Part shown: in pieces, positions 18,519-27,701 of the stretch
Layout: every line of letters starts with the position of its first letter
Numbering within the stretch: position 1 is the first letter of the stretch
Origin: Paenibacillus sp. Root52
GTDB taxonomy: Bacteria; Bacillota; Bacilli; Paenibacillales; Paenibacillaceae
NCBI RefSeq assembly: GCF_001426865.1
Contig: NZ_LMFO01000021.1
Location: 1-49,692 of the forward strand
DNA: 49,692 nucleotides
Direction of reading: 5' to 3'
The notes under the pieces: model-generated
Seen by the model: the letters and a program-made list of their open reading frames with translations, nothing else
Told to the model about the DNA's origin: nothing
Databases searched by the model: none
Made by a program: the position numbers and the translations under genes

Positions 18519-18875
18519 TTACTTTTTCTCGGCGAGCCACATCGCAATGTTGGCAATCTCTTCATCTTGCAGTCGATCCTTGAACGCAGGCATGCCGCCT
18601 TTACCTTTGACGATTGTAGAGTAGATCTTCTCAACGTCATCCTGACTTCCGATGTTCGCAAGAGCTGGACCTACGCCCCCTTGAAGCTGATCACCGTGAC
18701 AGGAAATACAATTGGCTTTCACCAGTGCTTCAGCCTGTCCGGCATCCATCGTGACTTCTGGCATAGTTGGTTTAGCTTCCTGGGCAACCTCTTCTTTTCC
18801 TGGAAGCGTAAACATTAAAATAATAGCAAACGCGCACGCTGCAAAAAATACCCCGCTCATGATCCATTTGTGCAT
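18519..18875 (-). CDS. cccA: Membrane-anchored c-type cytochrome (cytochrome c550-like)
   Basis: 118 residues. An uncleaved N-terminal helix (about 5-25, GVFFAACAFAIILMF) tethers a mono-haem domain outside the membrane. The haem site is CISCH, and the distal Met ligand lies in KGKGGMPAFKD. No lipobox, which favours the CccA (c550) form over the lipoprotein CccB (c551) of Bacillus. Role: small electron carrier to terminal oxidase. GGAGGGG lies upstream of ATG 18875. Single gene facing rbsK. Confidence 0.88.
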   Translation of the reverse strand: MHKWIMSGVFFAACAFAIILMFTLPGKEEVAQEAKPTMPEVTMDAGQAEALVKANCISCHGDQLQGGVGPALANIGSQDDVEKIYSTIVKGKGGMPAFKDRLQDEEIANIAMWLAEKK

Positions 18876-19029
18876 CCCTTATGTCCCCTCCAGAATGAAA
18901 GATCACCTAACTGAATCTGTCCATATCATTATAACGGAACTGTCCATGACATCATAGCATTTTGTGGTAATTTTTTGAAACTTATCAACTAAAAGCGGGA
19001 ATCGTATTAGCTCATAATTATCTTATAAG

Positions 19030-19521
19030 TTAACGAGCTCCTGTATACACCATACAATAAAAAGGTTGCAAGCCAGTAGGTGTCTGACGTTCGTATGTAT
19101 CTTGGGTGATAAAACCAACCTTTTCATAGACCCGGATGGCTCTTGTGTTCCAGGTGAGCACTTCTAAATCAATTTCATTTGAGGGATTCCTGCGAATGGC
19201 TTCTTGTACAATCGCAGACACAAATTCAACACCTTGGCCATGCCCGCATCGTTCGGGATGCATACCTAGTCCAATTCGGGTGACTCCGACCAGCGGGAAG
19301 AACTGTGCAAAACCGCAGATTTCATCATTCTCGCCCAAAATTACAGCATATTGGTCTTTCCTTAGCTGCACATCTCCAAATTCGACTTCAAGTGCCTTCA
19401 TCTGTTCCCAAGGAAGCCAGCTATAAATATTATAAGGTGGGTCGTATTGCCAACTGCATATCTGCTGAGCGTGTTCTTCTTCCATAGGTTTAACGTGAAA
19501 CGTCACAGAAGCTTCGTCCAT
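19030..19521 (-). CDS. GNAT family N-acetyltransferase
   Basis: 163 residues. Begins FHVKPMEEEHAQQICSWQY, as in RimI/AacA-like GNATs that open with a W-x-Y segment. Motif A is RIGLGMHPERCGHGQGVEF with the R/Q-x-x-G-x-G/A loop, and TWNTRAIRVYEKVGF is motif B with the catalytic-type Tyr. Substrate unknown. No neighbouring gene on the same strand within 300 bases, so probably monocistronic; no terminator hairpin recognised. Confidence 0.85.
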   Translation of the reverse strand: MDEASVTFHVKPMEEEHAQQICSWQYDPPYNIYSWLPWEQMKALEVEFGDVQLRKDQYAVILGENDEICGFAQFFPLVGVTRIGLGMHPERCGHGQGVEFVSAIVQEAIRRNPSNEIDLEVLTWNTRAIRVYEKVGFITQDTYERQTPTGLQPFYCMVYTGAR

Positions 19522-19768
19522 ACTTACTGCACGCTCCTCTCATTTGTAGGATAGGTACCGCTTCAAAACCGAACAAGCTCTTGAATGGGGATGGATCCTA
19601 CAGATCATGTGTCAATGTATAGATATTCCTAACATTACTCTACAGAACGTGGTGTAGTTTTGGCAAGTCTTCGTAAAATAGAAAAAAATTGAAACAAAAG
19701 ATCGGTTCATTACGTTTATATTACAATAGGATGGGTAAAAACATCATAAGGGCACGGACGAAAAAGCA
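19522..19768. other. Spacer without recognisable gene
   Basis: Between the second GNAT start and the terminator of the NlpC/P60 gene. I see no open frame with a ribosome site and no clear promoter or strong hairpin. Confidence 0.4.
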
Positions 19769-19816
19769 CAAAAAAACCGCCGGATACATTCCTGCGGAGA
19801 ATGGATCGGGCGGTTC
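19769..19816 (-). terminator. Terminator of the NlpC/P60 gene
   Basis: On the minus strand AACCGCCCGATCCATTC pairs with GAATGTATCCGGCGGTT, followed by seven T. Confidence 0.85.
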
Positions 19817-19856
19817 TGTTATGCTTGGTTACAGTATGATGTTGCTCAGCTTGTCC

Positions 19857-20327
19857 CTAGTCACGTGCGAGTGTTTCATACGCGTCCGTGCTCATAATAC
19901 GTTTAGCGCCAACATAGCGGTTAGCCCAGTAGTTCTCGCTCAGTGCGCTAATGGTAACGCCTTTGGAAGAAGAGGAGTGTGCAAACTTACCTTCTCCAAC
20001 GAAAATTCCTACGTGTGATACTCCACTGCCGGAAGTATTAAAGAATACCAGATCGCCAGGTCTCATTTCTGAACGGGAAACGGAATCACCCATGTCGAAT
20101 TGGGAGCTTGATTGGCGTGCCAAATCAATGCCAAGCTTGTCGAATACATACCGTGTAAATCCAGAGCAGTCAAAGCCGTTAAGCGTTGTTCCCCCGCTTT
20201 TGTATGTAGTTCCCATTGCTGAGTCAATTACTTCATCCATTTTTGAATCTGCGAACGCGCTACCAGCTCCAAGCGATAATGCGAATGTGAGGCTAAGTAC
20301 AGCTGCGGTTAGTTTCTTCTTGAACAA
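19857..20327 (-). CDS. Secreted NlpC/P60 cell-wall endopeptidase
   Basis: 156 residues from TTG 20327. Signal peptide about residues 1-26 (LSLTFALSLGAGSAFA), then one NlpC/P60 domain with no extra binding domains: catalytic Cys54 in NGFDCSGFTRYVF, His105 in GVSHVGIFVG and the third polar residue His117 in FAHSSSSKGV. It cleaves the gamma-D-Glu-diamino-acid bond of peptidoglycan stem peptides. TTG 20327 is chosen because GGAAGGGG lies 8 bases upstream; the frame opens at 20345 on that ribosome site. A c-di-AMP riboswitch directly precedes it. Confidence 0.93.
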   Translation of the reverse strand: MFKKKLTAAVLSLTFALSLGAGSAFADSKMDEVIDSAMGTTYKSGGTTLNGFDCSGFTRYVFDKLGIDLARQSSSQFDMGDSVSRSEMRPGDLVFFNTSGSGVSHVGIFVGEGKFAHSSSSKGVTISALSENYWANRYVGAKRIMSTDAYETLARD

Positions 20328-20345
20328 GAGATATACCCCTTCCAA

Positions 20346-20470
20346 TGCCTGCGAGGTTAGCTTAAGGATTCGGTTGAAGGTCCCCTATGATCCCTCTGTA
20401 GCAAGATCAATTCACCCATAACTGGTTCCCCCGCTTCCCAGGTGCTAGGAATTTGGCTATGCTAGTTGTG
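20346..20470 (-). promoter_or_regulatory. ydaO-type cyclic di-AMP riboswitch
   Basis: Read on the minus strand the leader has the conserved ydaO/yuaA blocks in order: GCGGGGGAACCA, GGGTGAATT, an AGGGGACC segment, CCGAATCC, then AGCTAACCTCGCAGGC. These are the core of the c-di-AMP aptamer. In Bacillus this class turns cell-wall hydrolase and osmolyte genes off when c-di-AMP is high. The aptamer's 3' end lies only a few bases from the GGAAGGGG ribosome site with no room for a terminator hairpin, which suggests control of translation or of an upstream-overlapping fold. Confidence 0.9.
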
Positions 20471-20613
20471 CACCTGTAAAATCAAGAAATGACGATTAAA
20501 TTTTAAGTAGTTACAAATATGAAGGTAAAGATTACAAAGTTGTTACTAAAAACTCACTGCGATTATTGTACCAGAGGTACATTGATTTGGCAACGTTTAG
20601 CAGTAAAATTAGC

Positions 20614-20658
20614 AAAAAAAACCTCGACCTTTGACGGGGAAAGGTTGAGGTTTCCTTT
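20614..20658. terminator. Terminator of the M1 peptidase operon
   Basis: AAACCTCGACCTTT pairs with AAAGGTTGAGGTTT around GACGGGG; A-run and T-run on the two sides allow both directions. Confidence 0.9.
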
Positions 20659-20721
20659 TGTGAAGCGTTATCATCGCGTTTATGTGACATAGAGATGGTA
20701 ACAAATTTTAACCTGTTTGAA

Positions 20722-21564
20722 TCAACTTCTAGTCGACTTGGATTGCCATAAGCGGAAATGGGCGCATATCTTCCATAGAGACATAAGACAGCGAGCTAGA
20801 GGATACGTTTGCTGTAATATAAGGCCAGCTAGCCCTGTTAAGAACCAGGATGCCGAAGTGAAGGCACCGAAGATGAGTAGATGAAGCCCCCCCAGAAGCA
20901 AGGCGATGCCAATCACAGGAACGATATGACGAAGCGCGATCCATAGAGCGTATAATGCACCGCGTGCTCGGCCTTCTCCATCTGGAGCTGATGCACCGAA
21001 CTGCATGTATAACATCACGTGATGAATAATCCAGCCGTACACGATCCAACCGACAACATATGGAATACCCGGCAGTAACAGTTGTAATGAATGGAACCCA
21101 TCCATTAGAGTGGCGAATAGTGTGGGCACAAGCCAGTAGGCCGGCAACAACATCAACAACGTTCGGATGAAGTGCAGCAGTAACATGGGTTTCCACAACA
21201 CTTTGATACCACGGACAAAAGGAGTTCGTTCCTCCGATTGATTAAAGTGTTGTAATGAGTACAACAGCCCTGCTTGGATGAGGGGAGTGATTAACATGCG
21301 CAGCAGCAGCATAGCTCCGAGAATCCATAGATACCGATGAACCTCGGGATGAGTAGAGAGGCTGAGTTGACTTTCCATTTTGAACAAAAGGGTACTGAGC
21401 TCTCCAGCATCCGTGCCAGGATATCGAAGCAACAGCGGGACAACCGCCGACTGCACTAATCGATAGATAAAGTACCCCCATACTAATTGATAGATAAATA
21501 GTAGTGCAGCTATGAATATATGCTGACGGACGAGAAACCAGCCTTCACGTATTTTTGCTTTCAC
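20722..21564 (-). CDS. Polytopic membrane protein, partner of the M1 peptidase
   Basis: 280 residues with about five or six hydrophobic segments (for example IFIAALLFIYQLVWGYFIY, YLWILGAMLLLRMLITPL, HIVPVIGIALLLGGLHLLIF) and a basic C terminus. No family recognised. GTG 21564 is preferred, with GAGGTGG just before it; it then starts 10 bases after the peptidase stop. An in-frame ATG at 21606 would overlap the peptidase. Same transcript as the upstream peptidase, so a shared envelope role is likely, but unproven. Confidence 0.7.
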   Translation of the reverse strand: MKAKIREGWFLVRQHIFIAALLFIYQLVWGYFIYRLVQSAVVPLLLRYPGTDAGELSTLLFKMESQLSLSTHPEVHRYLWILGAMLLLRMLITPLIQAGLLYSLQHFNQSEERTPFVRGIKVLWKPMLLLHFIRTLLMLLPAYWLVPTLFATLMDGFHSLQLLLPGIPYVVGWIVYGWIIHHVMLYMQFGASAPDGEGRARGALYALWIALRHIVPVIGIALLLGGLHLLIFGAFTSASWFLTGLAGLILQQTYPLARCLMSLWKICAHFRLWQSKSTRS

Positions 21565-21574
21565 TGTCTCCACC

Positions 21575-23566
21575 TCACCATGACAGACTTCCGAAAATAG
21601 CTTCAATAAGTTTGGTTGCGCTCAAACTCCAGCGGAATTTGGATGATTCGTCCAGATTAGCTTTCAGGAAATTGTCCATATGACGATTCTCTAATACCAC
21701 AGTGTACAGAGGGTCGGTCATGGCCCAAGAAACCGGAGAAGTATAGGTAAGCTTATATGTGATCCGCTCCTCGTTTCCATTCCATTGTTTATTCACGATA
21801 TGCCCATCCTCGAACACAATTCGCACAGGAACCTTCATATAATTGCTTCCTTTTTTCTGAATGGTCACAGAGGATTCGTACACCTCTTGATCGCCCTTCT
21901 GAACCGGAGTTACGCTGATCTTCTCCACAGCAAAGTCCGCCATCCCATCGCCATATACATATTGATCAAAATACGTAGACCATGAAGTGCGAGTAACTTG
22001 CTCCACGACCCTTTGGAAATCTGCTGAAGTAGGATGTTTGAAACGATACTTCTTCACATAAGTAGAGAGGATGCGTTCCATTGTTTTGGAGCCGACTTGT
22101 TGTTCGATACCGAGCAAGACAAGCTTGCCTCGTGTATACACATTCGCTGCATAATGGTTCTGTGAATCAAACTTCCATGCTTCCTGTGTCAACGGGGCTG
22201 GAGACGTGATCAAACCCGCTTGAACGGGTAGGTTAGGGACTAGGCCATATTCCTGCTCCATTAATTTATCCTCTGCATAAGAGGTGAATCCTTCGTCTAA
22301 CCAAGCCTCCTCAAATTCATTGCTGGCGAGCATGCCATAGAAATACTGATGACCAATTTCATGGACGACGGTTCGTTCCAGATCATACCCGGGTGTTGTA
22401 TCGTCCGCCCCGAAGGCAGTCACCAACGTTGGATACTCCATGCCTCCTGCGCCATTTCCGGTTTTTGGAGGAACGACAATGGAGAGGGTAGAGTAGGGAT
22501 AAGTGCCAAACCATTTGCTGTAGTTCGCTAGAGCTGCCTTAGCGGCGTAGAAGTAACGTTCTTTTAGATCCTGGTGCGCAGGGTCAAGATAGAGTTTGAT
22601 CCTTACTCCAGGAACATTGGGGGCGGAGAAGGGTTCTTCGGCATAAACAAAATGAGGTGAGGCCGCCCATGCAAAATCATGGACATCATCGGCATAGAAT
22701 TGATAGATCTTTTCGTTATTTTTCACAACTGCCTGTTGCGTTGGAAAACCTGTTGCGGCTACCTTGTATGATTCCGGTACTCGAATGCGTACGCTATAGA
22801 TACCGAAGTCGGCATAAAATTCGGAATTGCCGTGATATTGGTGCAAGTTCCAACCCTCGGCTGTGCGTCCACGTCTACCTGTAGGCTCGTATACGCTAAT
22901 TTTGGGGAACCACTGCCCTGCCATCACAAAATCGTCTGCAGTTCCCATACGGGCAAAAATTTTGGGCAGTTGTACTTCAAATCGAGTGTGCAGCGTTATG
23001 CTCTCGCCGCCCTTCACCGGTTTGGGCAATCGGATTTTGATAAGTGTTTTGTCTTTCATATTTCCGTCGTCTGGCTGTACGTATTGCATGCGGTGTAAAA
23101 GTGACAGACCGTCTTCTGTTTTCATCTCTGTAATCTTCATGGATCCATAGCCATCTGTGGGCATAACATCCCCACGAAGCTTTCCGCCAGACTCCTTCAT
23201 AAAAGTAGTGTCTGAAGAGGAGAATGCATTGGGATACAGGTGGAAATAAAGCTCGTTGACCGTCTTTTTGCCTGGATGAGTCCAAGTTAGTGTCTGTGTT
23301 CCTTGCAACACATTTCCGTCCACCAATTTCACATCGATGTGATATTCCACCACACGGTCGCTGAACACTTCAGCAGTCGGGGTCTGCACGCTTTCTGGAG
23401 GTGCGGAGGTTTGGGCTTTTCCTGGAGGCTTGCCCACTTCTGGGGCGAGCACAGGCAATTCGGATGTTGTGGAGCGAGTGTTTCCCAGCGTAATCCATGC
23501 TCCTGCAATAAGCACACACAGGGCGAGGAATGCGGTGAGCCAACTCTTGGCGCGTCGTGGAATCAT
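21575..23566 (-). CDS. Membrane-anchored M1-family (gluzincin) metallopeptidase
   Basis: 663 residues. An N-terminal helix (about 8-28, AFLALCVLIAGAWITLG) serves as signal or anchor. A beta-rich N domain (60-300) precedes the peptidase: His402-Glu403-x-x-His406 in VVHEIGHQYFYG and the third ligand Glu425 in AWLDEGF, exactly HExxH-18-E. The usual GxMEN of aminopeptidases appears as GGMEYP. A degraded C-terminal beta domain follows. Substrates are not known. ATG 23566 follows GGGAGG. First gene of a two-gene operon with the membrane protein. Confidence 0.9.
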   Translation of the reverse strand: MIPRRAKSWLTAFLALCVLIAGAWITLGNTRSTTSELPVLAPEVGKPPGKAQTSAPPESVQTPTAEVFSDRVVEYHIDVKLVDGNVLQGTQTLTWTHPGKKTVNELYFHLYPNAFSSSDTTFMKESGGKLRGDVMPTDGYGSMKITEMKTEDGLSLLHRMQYVQPDDGNMKDKTLIKIRLPKPVKGGESITLHTRFEVQLPKIFARMGTADDFVMAGQWFPKISVYEPTGRRGRTAEGWNLHQYHGNSEFYADFGIYSVRIRVPESYKVAATGFPTQQAVVKNNEKIYQFYADDVHDFAWAASPHFVYAEEPFSAPNVPGVRIKLYLDPAHQDLKERYFYAAKAALANYSKWFGTYPYSTLSIVVPPKTGNGAGGMEYPTLVTAFGADDTTPGYDLERTVVHEIGHQYFYGMLASNEFEEAWLDEGFTSYAEDKLMEQEYGLVPNLPVQAGLITSPAPLTQEAWKFDSQNHYAANVYTRGKLVLLGIEQQVGSKTMERILSTYVKKYRFKHPTSADFQRVVEQVTRTSWSTYFDQYVYGDGMADFAVEKISVTPVQKGDQEVYESSVTIQKKGSNYMKVPVRIVFEDGHIVNKQWNGNEERITYKLTYTSPVSWAMTDPLYTVVLENRHMDNFLKANLDESSKFRWSLSATKLIEAIFGSLSW

Positions 23567-23667
23567 CGTTAAATACCTCCCGTTGACAAGCATCTACAGC
23601 ATGTATATGTTTGCAATGGGACGAATATTAGTTAAAATATTTGTATCAACCCTTGGAGGCTATAAAC

Positions 23668-24171
23668 ATGGAACAAAACGAGCAAAACGGCAAAAAACAA
23701 ATTGCCTTGAATATCGTTAGTGCAAAAAGCAAACACAAAGGTTTCGGTTCGGGTTCTATTGATCTGAATAACTTATCCCCGGTCATTATTGATCAAGGCG
23801 AAGCCAAGATTGATATTGGTGCGATGCACGCGAAGAGTAAAGTGGAGCGTGGCATCAAGTTTTCGACCAATCGTGAGGACGTACCTAATGGACGCCAAGT
23901 ATGGCTTGTTTGGGTAGCTGTAGATCGTACAGAGCAGGGACAGTTATATGGTGGTGCGACGGCTTGTGAGATGTGGATTGATACGGAGGCTAAGCGTGGA
24001 TGGAAATTGCTTGCGGATCATGTGAACCGCATGGATTATGCGTTGAAACGCCGCTTTATGTTGGATGATCTGGGTCCAGAAGAACGTGCAGCACTGAAGA
24101 CACTTCTGATCTCACATAACGAAGAATGGTGGAATGCTTCCCCGGATGTGTTGAAGGATGCATTGTCCTAG
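23668..24171 (+). CDS. ywhD: YwhD family protein
   Basis: 167 residues, soluble, matching B. subtilis YwhD along its length: LSPVIIDQGEAKIDIGAMHA, SKVERGIKFSTNREDVPNG, VWLVWVAVDR and DHVNRMDYALKR are the conserved blocks. Function unknown in the family. ATG 23668 follows TTGGAGG (23653-23659). In B. subtilis ywhD also lies next to pbpG and the speE-speB operon, as here. Confidence 0.92.
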   Translation: MEQNEQNGKKQIALNIVSAKSKHKGFGSGSIDLNNLSPVIIDQGEAKIDIGAMHAKSKVERGIKFSTNREDVPNGRQVWLVWVAVDRTEQGQLYGGATACEMWIDTEAKRGWKLLADHVNRMDYALKRRFMLDDLGPEERAALKTLLISHNEEWWNASPDVLKDALS

Positions 24172-24220
24172 GTGCCTAAATCGTTTCAGTGCGTCTAACT
24201 AAACTAAATAATTAAACTAG

Positions 24221-24300
24221 AAAAGCCCCGTGACCTTTAGTGAAGGAATGTCACCTGTTTATAACAGGAATCAGTCCTAACATCAGGTACGGGTTTTTTT
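24221..24300. terminator. Branched bidirectional terminator between ywhD and pbpG
   Basis: CCCGTGACC-side pairs with GGTACGGG; inside are GTGAC/GTCAC and CCTGT/ACAGG hairpins. Flanked by AAAA and seven T. More elaborate than an ordinary terminator. Confidence 0.7.
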
Positions 24301-24369
24301 AGATGTGTTTATAGAAAGCCTATCCACAAAAAAATGATGGTGACGCAACTACGTCATTACGTATTTGCG

Positions 24370-26448
24370 TCATTCTACCCACCAACGTTTGAAATCTCTC
24401 CACCATGAATGTTTTTCTTCCTGTAGACCCTGTTGCTGCTGTGCCTCATGAGTCATATCATCGCTTCCAGATTCCGAGTCTTCTGAAGCACTGCGACATA
24501 CTTCCGTTGGCTCAGTTCCATCAATAAATACTTCAAGTCGTTTCTCTGGGCATCCATTGCCGGCCAGCTTGCCGGATTCAGGATCAATGTAGACACTAAC
24601 AACGTTGTCTGGTACCGAAAATATTTTGGGTGGAACACTGGCGAGTGCTTGTTCCGTGAACTGGGCGAACATGGGGGCCGCGCGGCGACCATCAGCGGTG
24701 GAGATTGCTTTCCCTTGATCATATCCAACCCAGACGGCGGTTGAGAGCTCTGGGGTGAAACCGACCAGCCAGGCGTCTGTATTGGTTGTTCCTGTTTTGC
24801 CTGCAACGGGTCGCTTGATGGTAGCTGAGACACGGTTCCCTGTTCCGCCATTTTCAAATACACTCTCCATTAACCGAGTCAACACGTAGGCAGCGGCGGG
24901 CTCAACGACTGTTTCTGCTTGGGTCTGGGGTGCTTCATACAGAACACGACCTGCAGCGTCAGTCACCTGTAAAATAGCCACAGGAGGAGTACGTTGACCG
25001 CCAGCGGCAATGACTGAAAAGGCAGATGCCATCTCCAATGGGCTAACGGGTGAGGTGCCGAGTGCAAGGGAAGGGACAGCACTCATATTGCTTGTGATCC
25101 CTAAGTTTCTGGCCATATTCACAACCTGCTCTGGCCCAATCTGCATGATCGTATTAACCGCATAGATATTGTCTGATGCGGCTATCGCTTTTCTCAGATC
25201 GATTTCACCGAGGTACTTGTCACCAAAGTTCCCTGGTTTGTACGTCTTACGATCGTTGTCGTAGTGGAACAAGGTAGGCTCGCTATTAAACATAGATGCA
25301 CTAGTGAGCTGTTTAGACTCCAGTGCGGCCAAGTACATAATGGGTTTGAATGCTGAACCTGGCTGGCGTGTCGTTGCCAGCACGTGGTTAATCTGATTGG
25401 TGCGATAATTTTTGCCGCCGACCATTGCTTTGATATAGCCTGTGCGAGGGTCAATGGAGACCAGTGCGGTCTCTAGCTCACCTGTAGCATCCATACCCTT
25501 GGATACGGCATCTTCTGCCGCCTTTTGCACACGTAGATCTAATGTGGTGTAGATGTTTAATCCCCCGTGATCCAGCATCGCTTCACTGATGTCCAGTTCC
25601 TTAATGGCTAAATTCCGGATATAATCCCGGAAATAAGGAGCTTTTTCCACCGTTTTCCGTTCACTTTCGGGTCTGAATTGAAGCATTTCCTCGTAGGCCT
25701 TATCCGCTTCGGTCTGTGTAATTTCTCCGATATCTGCCATAGCATTTAATACGATCTTCTGCCGATCCTTGGCATTCTTCATATGATTGTATGGAGAATA
25801 ATAGGTTGGACCTTTCGGGATGCCTGCTAGCATCGCACTCTCAGCGAGATCCAGTTGTTTAGCGCTTTTGCCAAAATACATGCGTGAAGCAGCCTCGATG
25901 CCGTAGGCTCCATGACCATAGTAGATTTCATTCAGGTACATCTGTAGAATCTCGTCCTTGCTATATTTCATCTCAAGCTGAGCGGTGTACATAGCTTCTT
26001 TGGCTTTACGTGTCCATGTTTTCTCGTGGGAAAGGTATAGATTACGTGCGAGTTGTTGTGTCAACGTACTGGCTCCTTGAGACATCTGCATATGCTCCAG
26101 GTTAACGAGCACAGCTCGTCCCATACCCCGAATGTCGAAGCCGTAATGCTCATAGAACTTGCGATCCTCTACAGCCAGTGTGGCATGAACGAGATCTGGC
26201 GAGATATCTTGCAGTTGTACGGGTACCGAGTCCTTGCCGCCAGCAGAGAAGGTTGCGATGATGTCGCCCTGGCTGTCCAATAATCTGGAATTGCGATCGG
26301 AGTCAGCTAGGGGCAGGCTAGTGGCATATAGATAGACGAGTCCGGCTGCTGTGGCAATGAGACCAAGTACAACCAGCACAGAGATCCCTTTGACGAATTT
26401 CCATATACGGAACCCGCGTTTGCGGGTCTTTTGGCGTGTTTGATTCAT
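24370..26448 (-). CDS. pbpG: Class A penicillin-binding protein (transglycosylase/transpeptidase)
   Basis: 692 residues. Polymerises glycan strands and cross-links peptides. Short cytoplasmic tail, one membrane helix (about 20-42), GT51 domain with the catalytic Glu in VEDRKFYEHYG and the QGASTLTQQLARNLYL and EIYYGHGAYGIEAA motifs, then the transpeptidase domain: GSAFKP (active Ser), SDN in AASDNIYAVN, and KTGTTNTDAW. Short acidic/Ser-rich C terminus. ATG 26448 follows AAAGGAG by 8 bases. Place between ywhD and speE matches B. subtilis pbpG (PBP2d, a sporulation PBP); function otherwise by homology. Confidence 0.93.
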   Translation of the reverse strand: MNQTRQKTRKRGFRIWKFVKGISVLVVLGLIATAAGLVYLYATSLPLADSDRNSRLLDSQGDIIATFSAGGKDSVPVQLQDISPDLVHATLAVEDRKFYEHYGFDIRGMGRAVLVNLEHMQMSQGASTLTQQLARNLYLSHEKTWTRKAKEAMYTAQLEMKYSKDEILQMYLNEIYYGHGAYGIEAASRMYFGKSAKQLDLAESAMLAGIPKGPTYYSPYNHMKNAKDRQKIVLNAMADIGEITQTEADKAYEEMLQFRPESERKTVEKAPYFRDYIRNLAIKELDISEAMLDHGGLNIYTTLDLRVQKAAEDAVSKGMDATGELETALVSIDPRTGYIKAMVGGKNYRTNQINHVLATTRQPGSAFKPIMYLAALESKQLTSASMFNSEPTLFHYDNDRKTYKPGNFGDKYLGEIDLRKAIAASDNIYAVNTIMQIGPEQVVNMARNLGITSNMSAVPSLALGTSPVSPLEMASAFSVIAAGGQRTPPVAILQVTDAAGRVLYEAPQTQAETVVEPAAAYVLTRLMESVFENGGTGNRVSATIKRPVAGKTGTTNTDAWLVGFTPELSTAVWVGYDQGKAISTADGRRAAPMFAQFTEQALASVPPKIFSVPDNVVSVYIDPESGKLAGNGCPEKRLEVFIDGTEPTEVCRSASEDSESGSDDMTHEAQQQQGLQEEKHSWWRDFKRWWVE

Positions 26449-26858
26449 GGAACGGGCTCCTTTCTTTTCTTTCCAGTATGGGATTAGAGTGGCAGGTATA
26501 TTCACCGCGTTACATAACGGTTTAATAAGTATCATATTGTGGGAAAACCGTTTTGCAGTATAAACGTCTATCGCGTATAATGCAAAAGGGTAATGAAAAG
26601 AACGAGTTCGGCACAATATACAGAAGACACGGAAGGACGAACCACACCAAATGTCACTGATTCGTTGATCTGTCAGTCGCTTTGCGCGTTCTGGTCCATT
26701 TTTAATCTATATATGAAGTGAAACGCGGATCTCTCCCGCAACCAGCAACCATCATGCTGTGTGGCGCCGAACGCTGGACGTGCTTGGGCGAACGTTTAAG
26801 CGTGTAGCGCTTAATCGGGTATGGCTGATCAATACTTTACGGAAAGAAGGTAGAGATT
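26449..26858. other. Divergent pbpG/speE control region
   Basis: No gene. It must hold both promoters; I could not fix either with confidence. A hairpin TTAAGCG/CGCTTAA with loop TGTAG lies at 26796-26814, in the probable speE leader. Confidence 0.4.
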
Positions 26859-27686
26859 ATGGAACTATGGTTTACGGAGAAACAGACCCCTGTATTCGGG
26901 ATCACCGCGAAGATTAAGCAGACTTATGTTACAGAGCAAACAGACTTTCAAGATTTGGCTATGATAGAGACCGAAGAATTCGGTAATATGTTGATCCTTG
27001 ACGGTATGGTTATGACGACGGTAAAAGACGAGTTCGTGTATCATGAAATGGCAGCTCACCCTGCACTCCATACCCACCCGAATCCGAAAAAGGTATTGGT
27101 TGTTGGCGGTGGCGACGGTGGCGTAATCCGTGAAGTCATTAAGCACAGTACAGTAGAAAAAGCTGTTCTCGTTGAAATCGACGGTAAAGTTATTGAATAT
27201 TCCAAAAAATATTTGCCTGAAATCGCCGGTAAGCTGGACGAGCCCAATGTGGAAGTTCTTGTGAACGACGGCTACATGCATATTATTGAACATAAAAATG
27301 AATACGATGTGATCATCGTAGACTCCACCGAGCCTGTAGGGCCAGCTGCTCCATTGTTTGAGCGTGGTTTCTACCAAGGCATTTATGAATCACTCAAAGA
27401 AGACGGAATCTTCGTTGCCCAGACGGACAACCCTTGGTTCAAGGCAGATCTAATCCAGAAGGTTAACAAAGACGTCAAAGAAATCTTCCCGATCGTACAT
27501 GTGTACGGCTGTAATATTCCAACATACCCAAGCGGTCTGTGGACATTCACCATGGGCAGCAAGAAGCATGACCCGCTTACGGTGGATGAGACTCAAATTC
27601 CGGAGATGGATACGAAATATTACTCTCCGCGTCTGCACAAAGCGGCATTTGTACTTCCTAAATTCGTGGAAGATTTAACGAAATAA
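26859..27686 (+). CDS. speE: Spermidine synthase (polyamine aminopropyltransferase)
   Basis: 275 residues. Moves the aminopropyl group from decarboxylated S-adenosylmethionine to putrescine. [16 protein letters not shown] is the nucleotide-binding loop; [16 protein letters not shown] contains the DSTDP-like catalytic Asp site; [10 protein letters not shown] contributes the substrate pocket. GGAAAGAAGG precedes ATG 26859. Forms an operon with speB 15 bases downstream. SpeA and SpeD are not in this window. Confidence 0.97.
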   Translation: MELWFTEKQTPVFGITAKIKQTYVTEQTDFQDLAMIETEEFGNMLILDGMVMTTVKDEFVYHEMAAHPALHTHPNPKKVLVVGGGDGGVIREVIKHSTVEKAVLVEIDGKVIEYSKKYLPEIAGKLDEPNVEVLVNDGYMHIIEHKNEYDVIIVDSTEPVGPAAPLFERGFYQGIYESLKEDGIFVAQTDNPWFKADLIQKVNKDVKEIFPIVHVYGCNIPTYPSGLWTFTMGSKKHDPLTVDETQIPEMDTKYYSPRLHKAAFVLPKFVEDLTK

Positions 27687-27701
27687 AGGGGAAATCAATT
27701 A

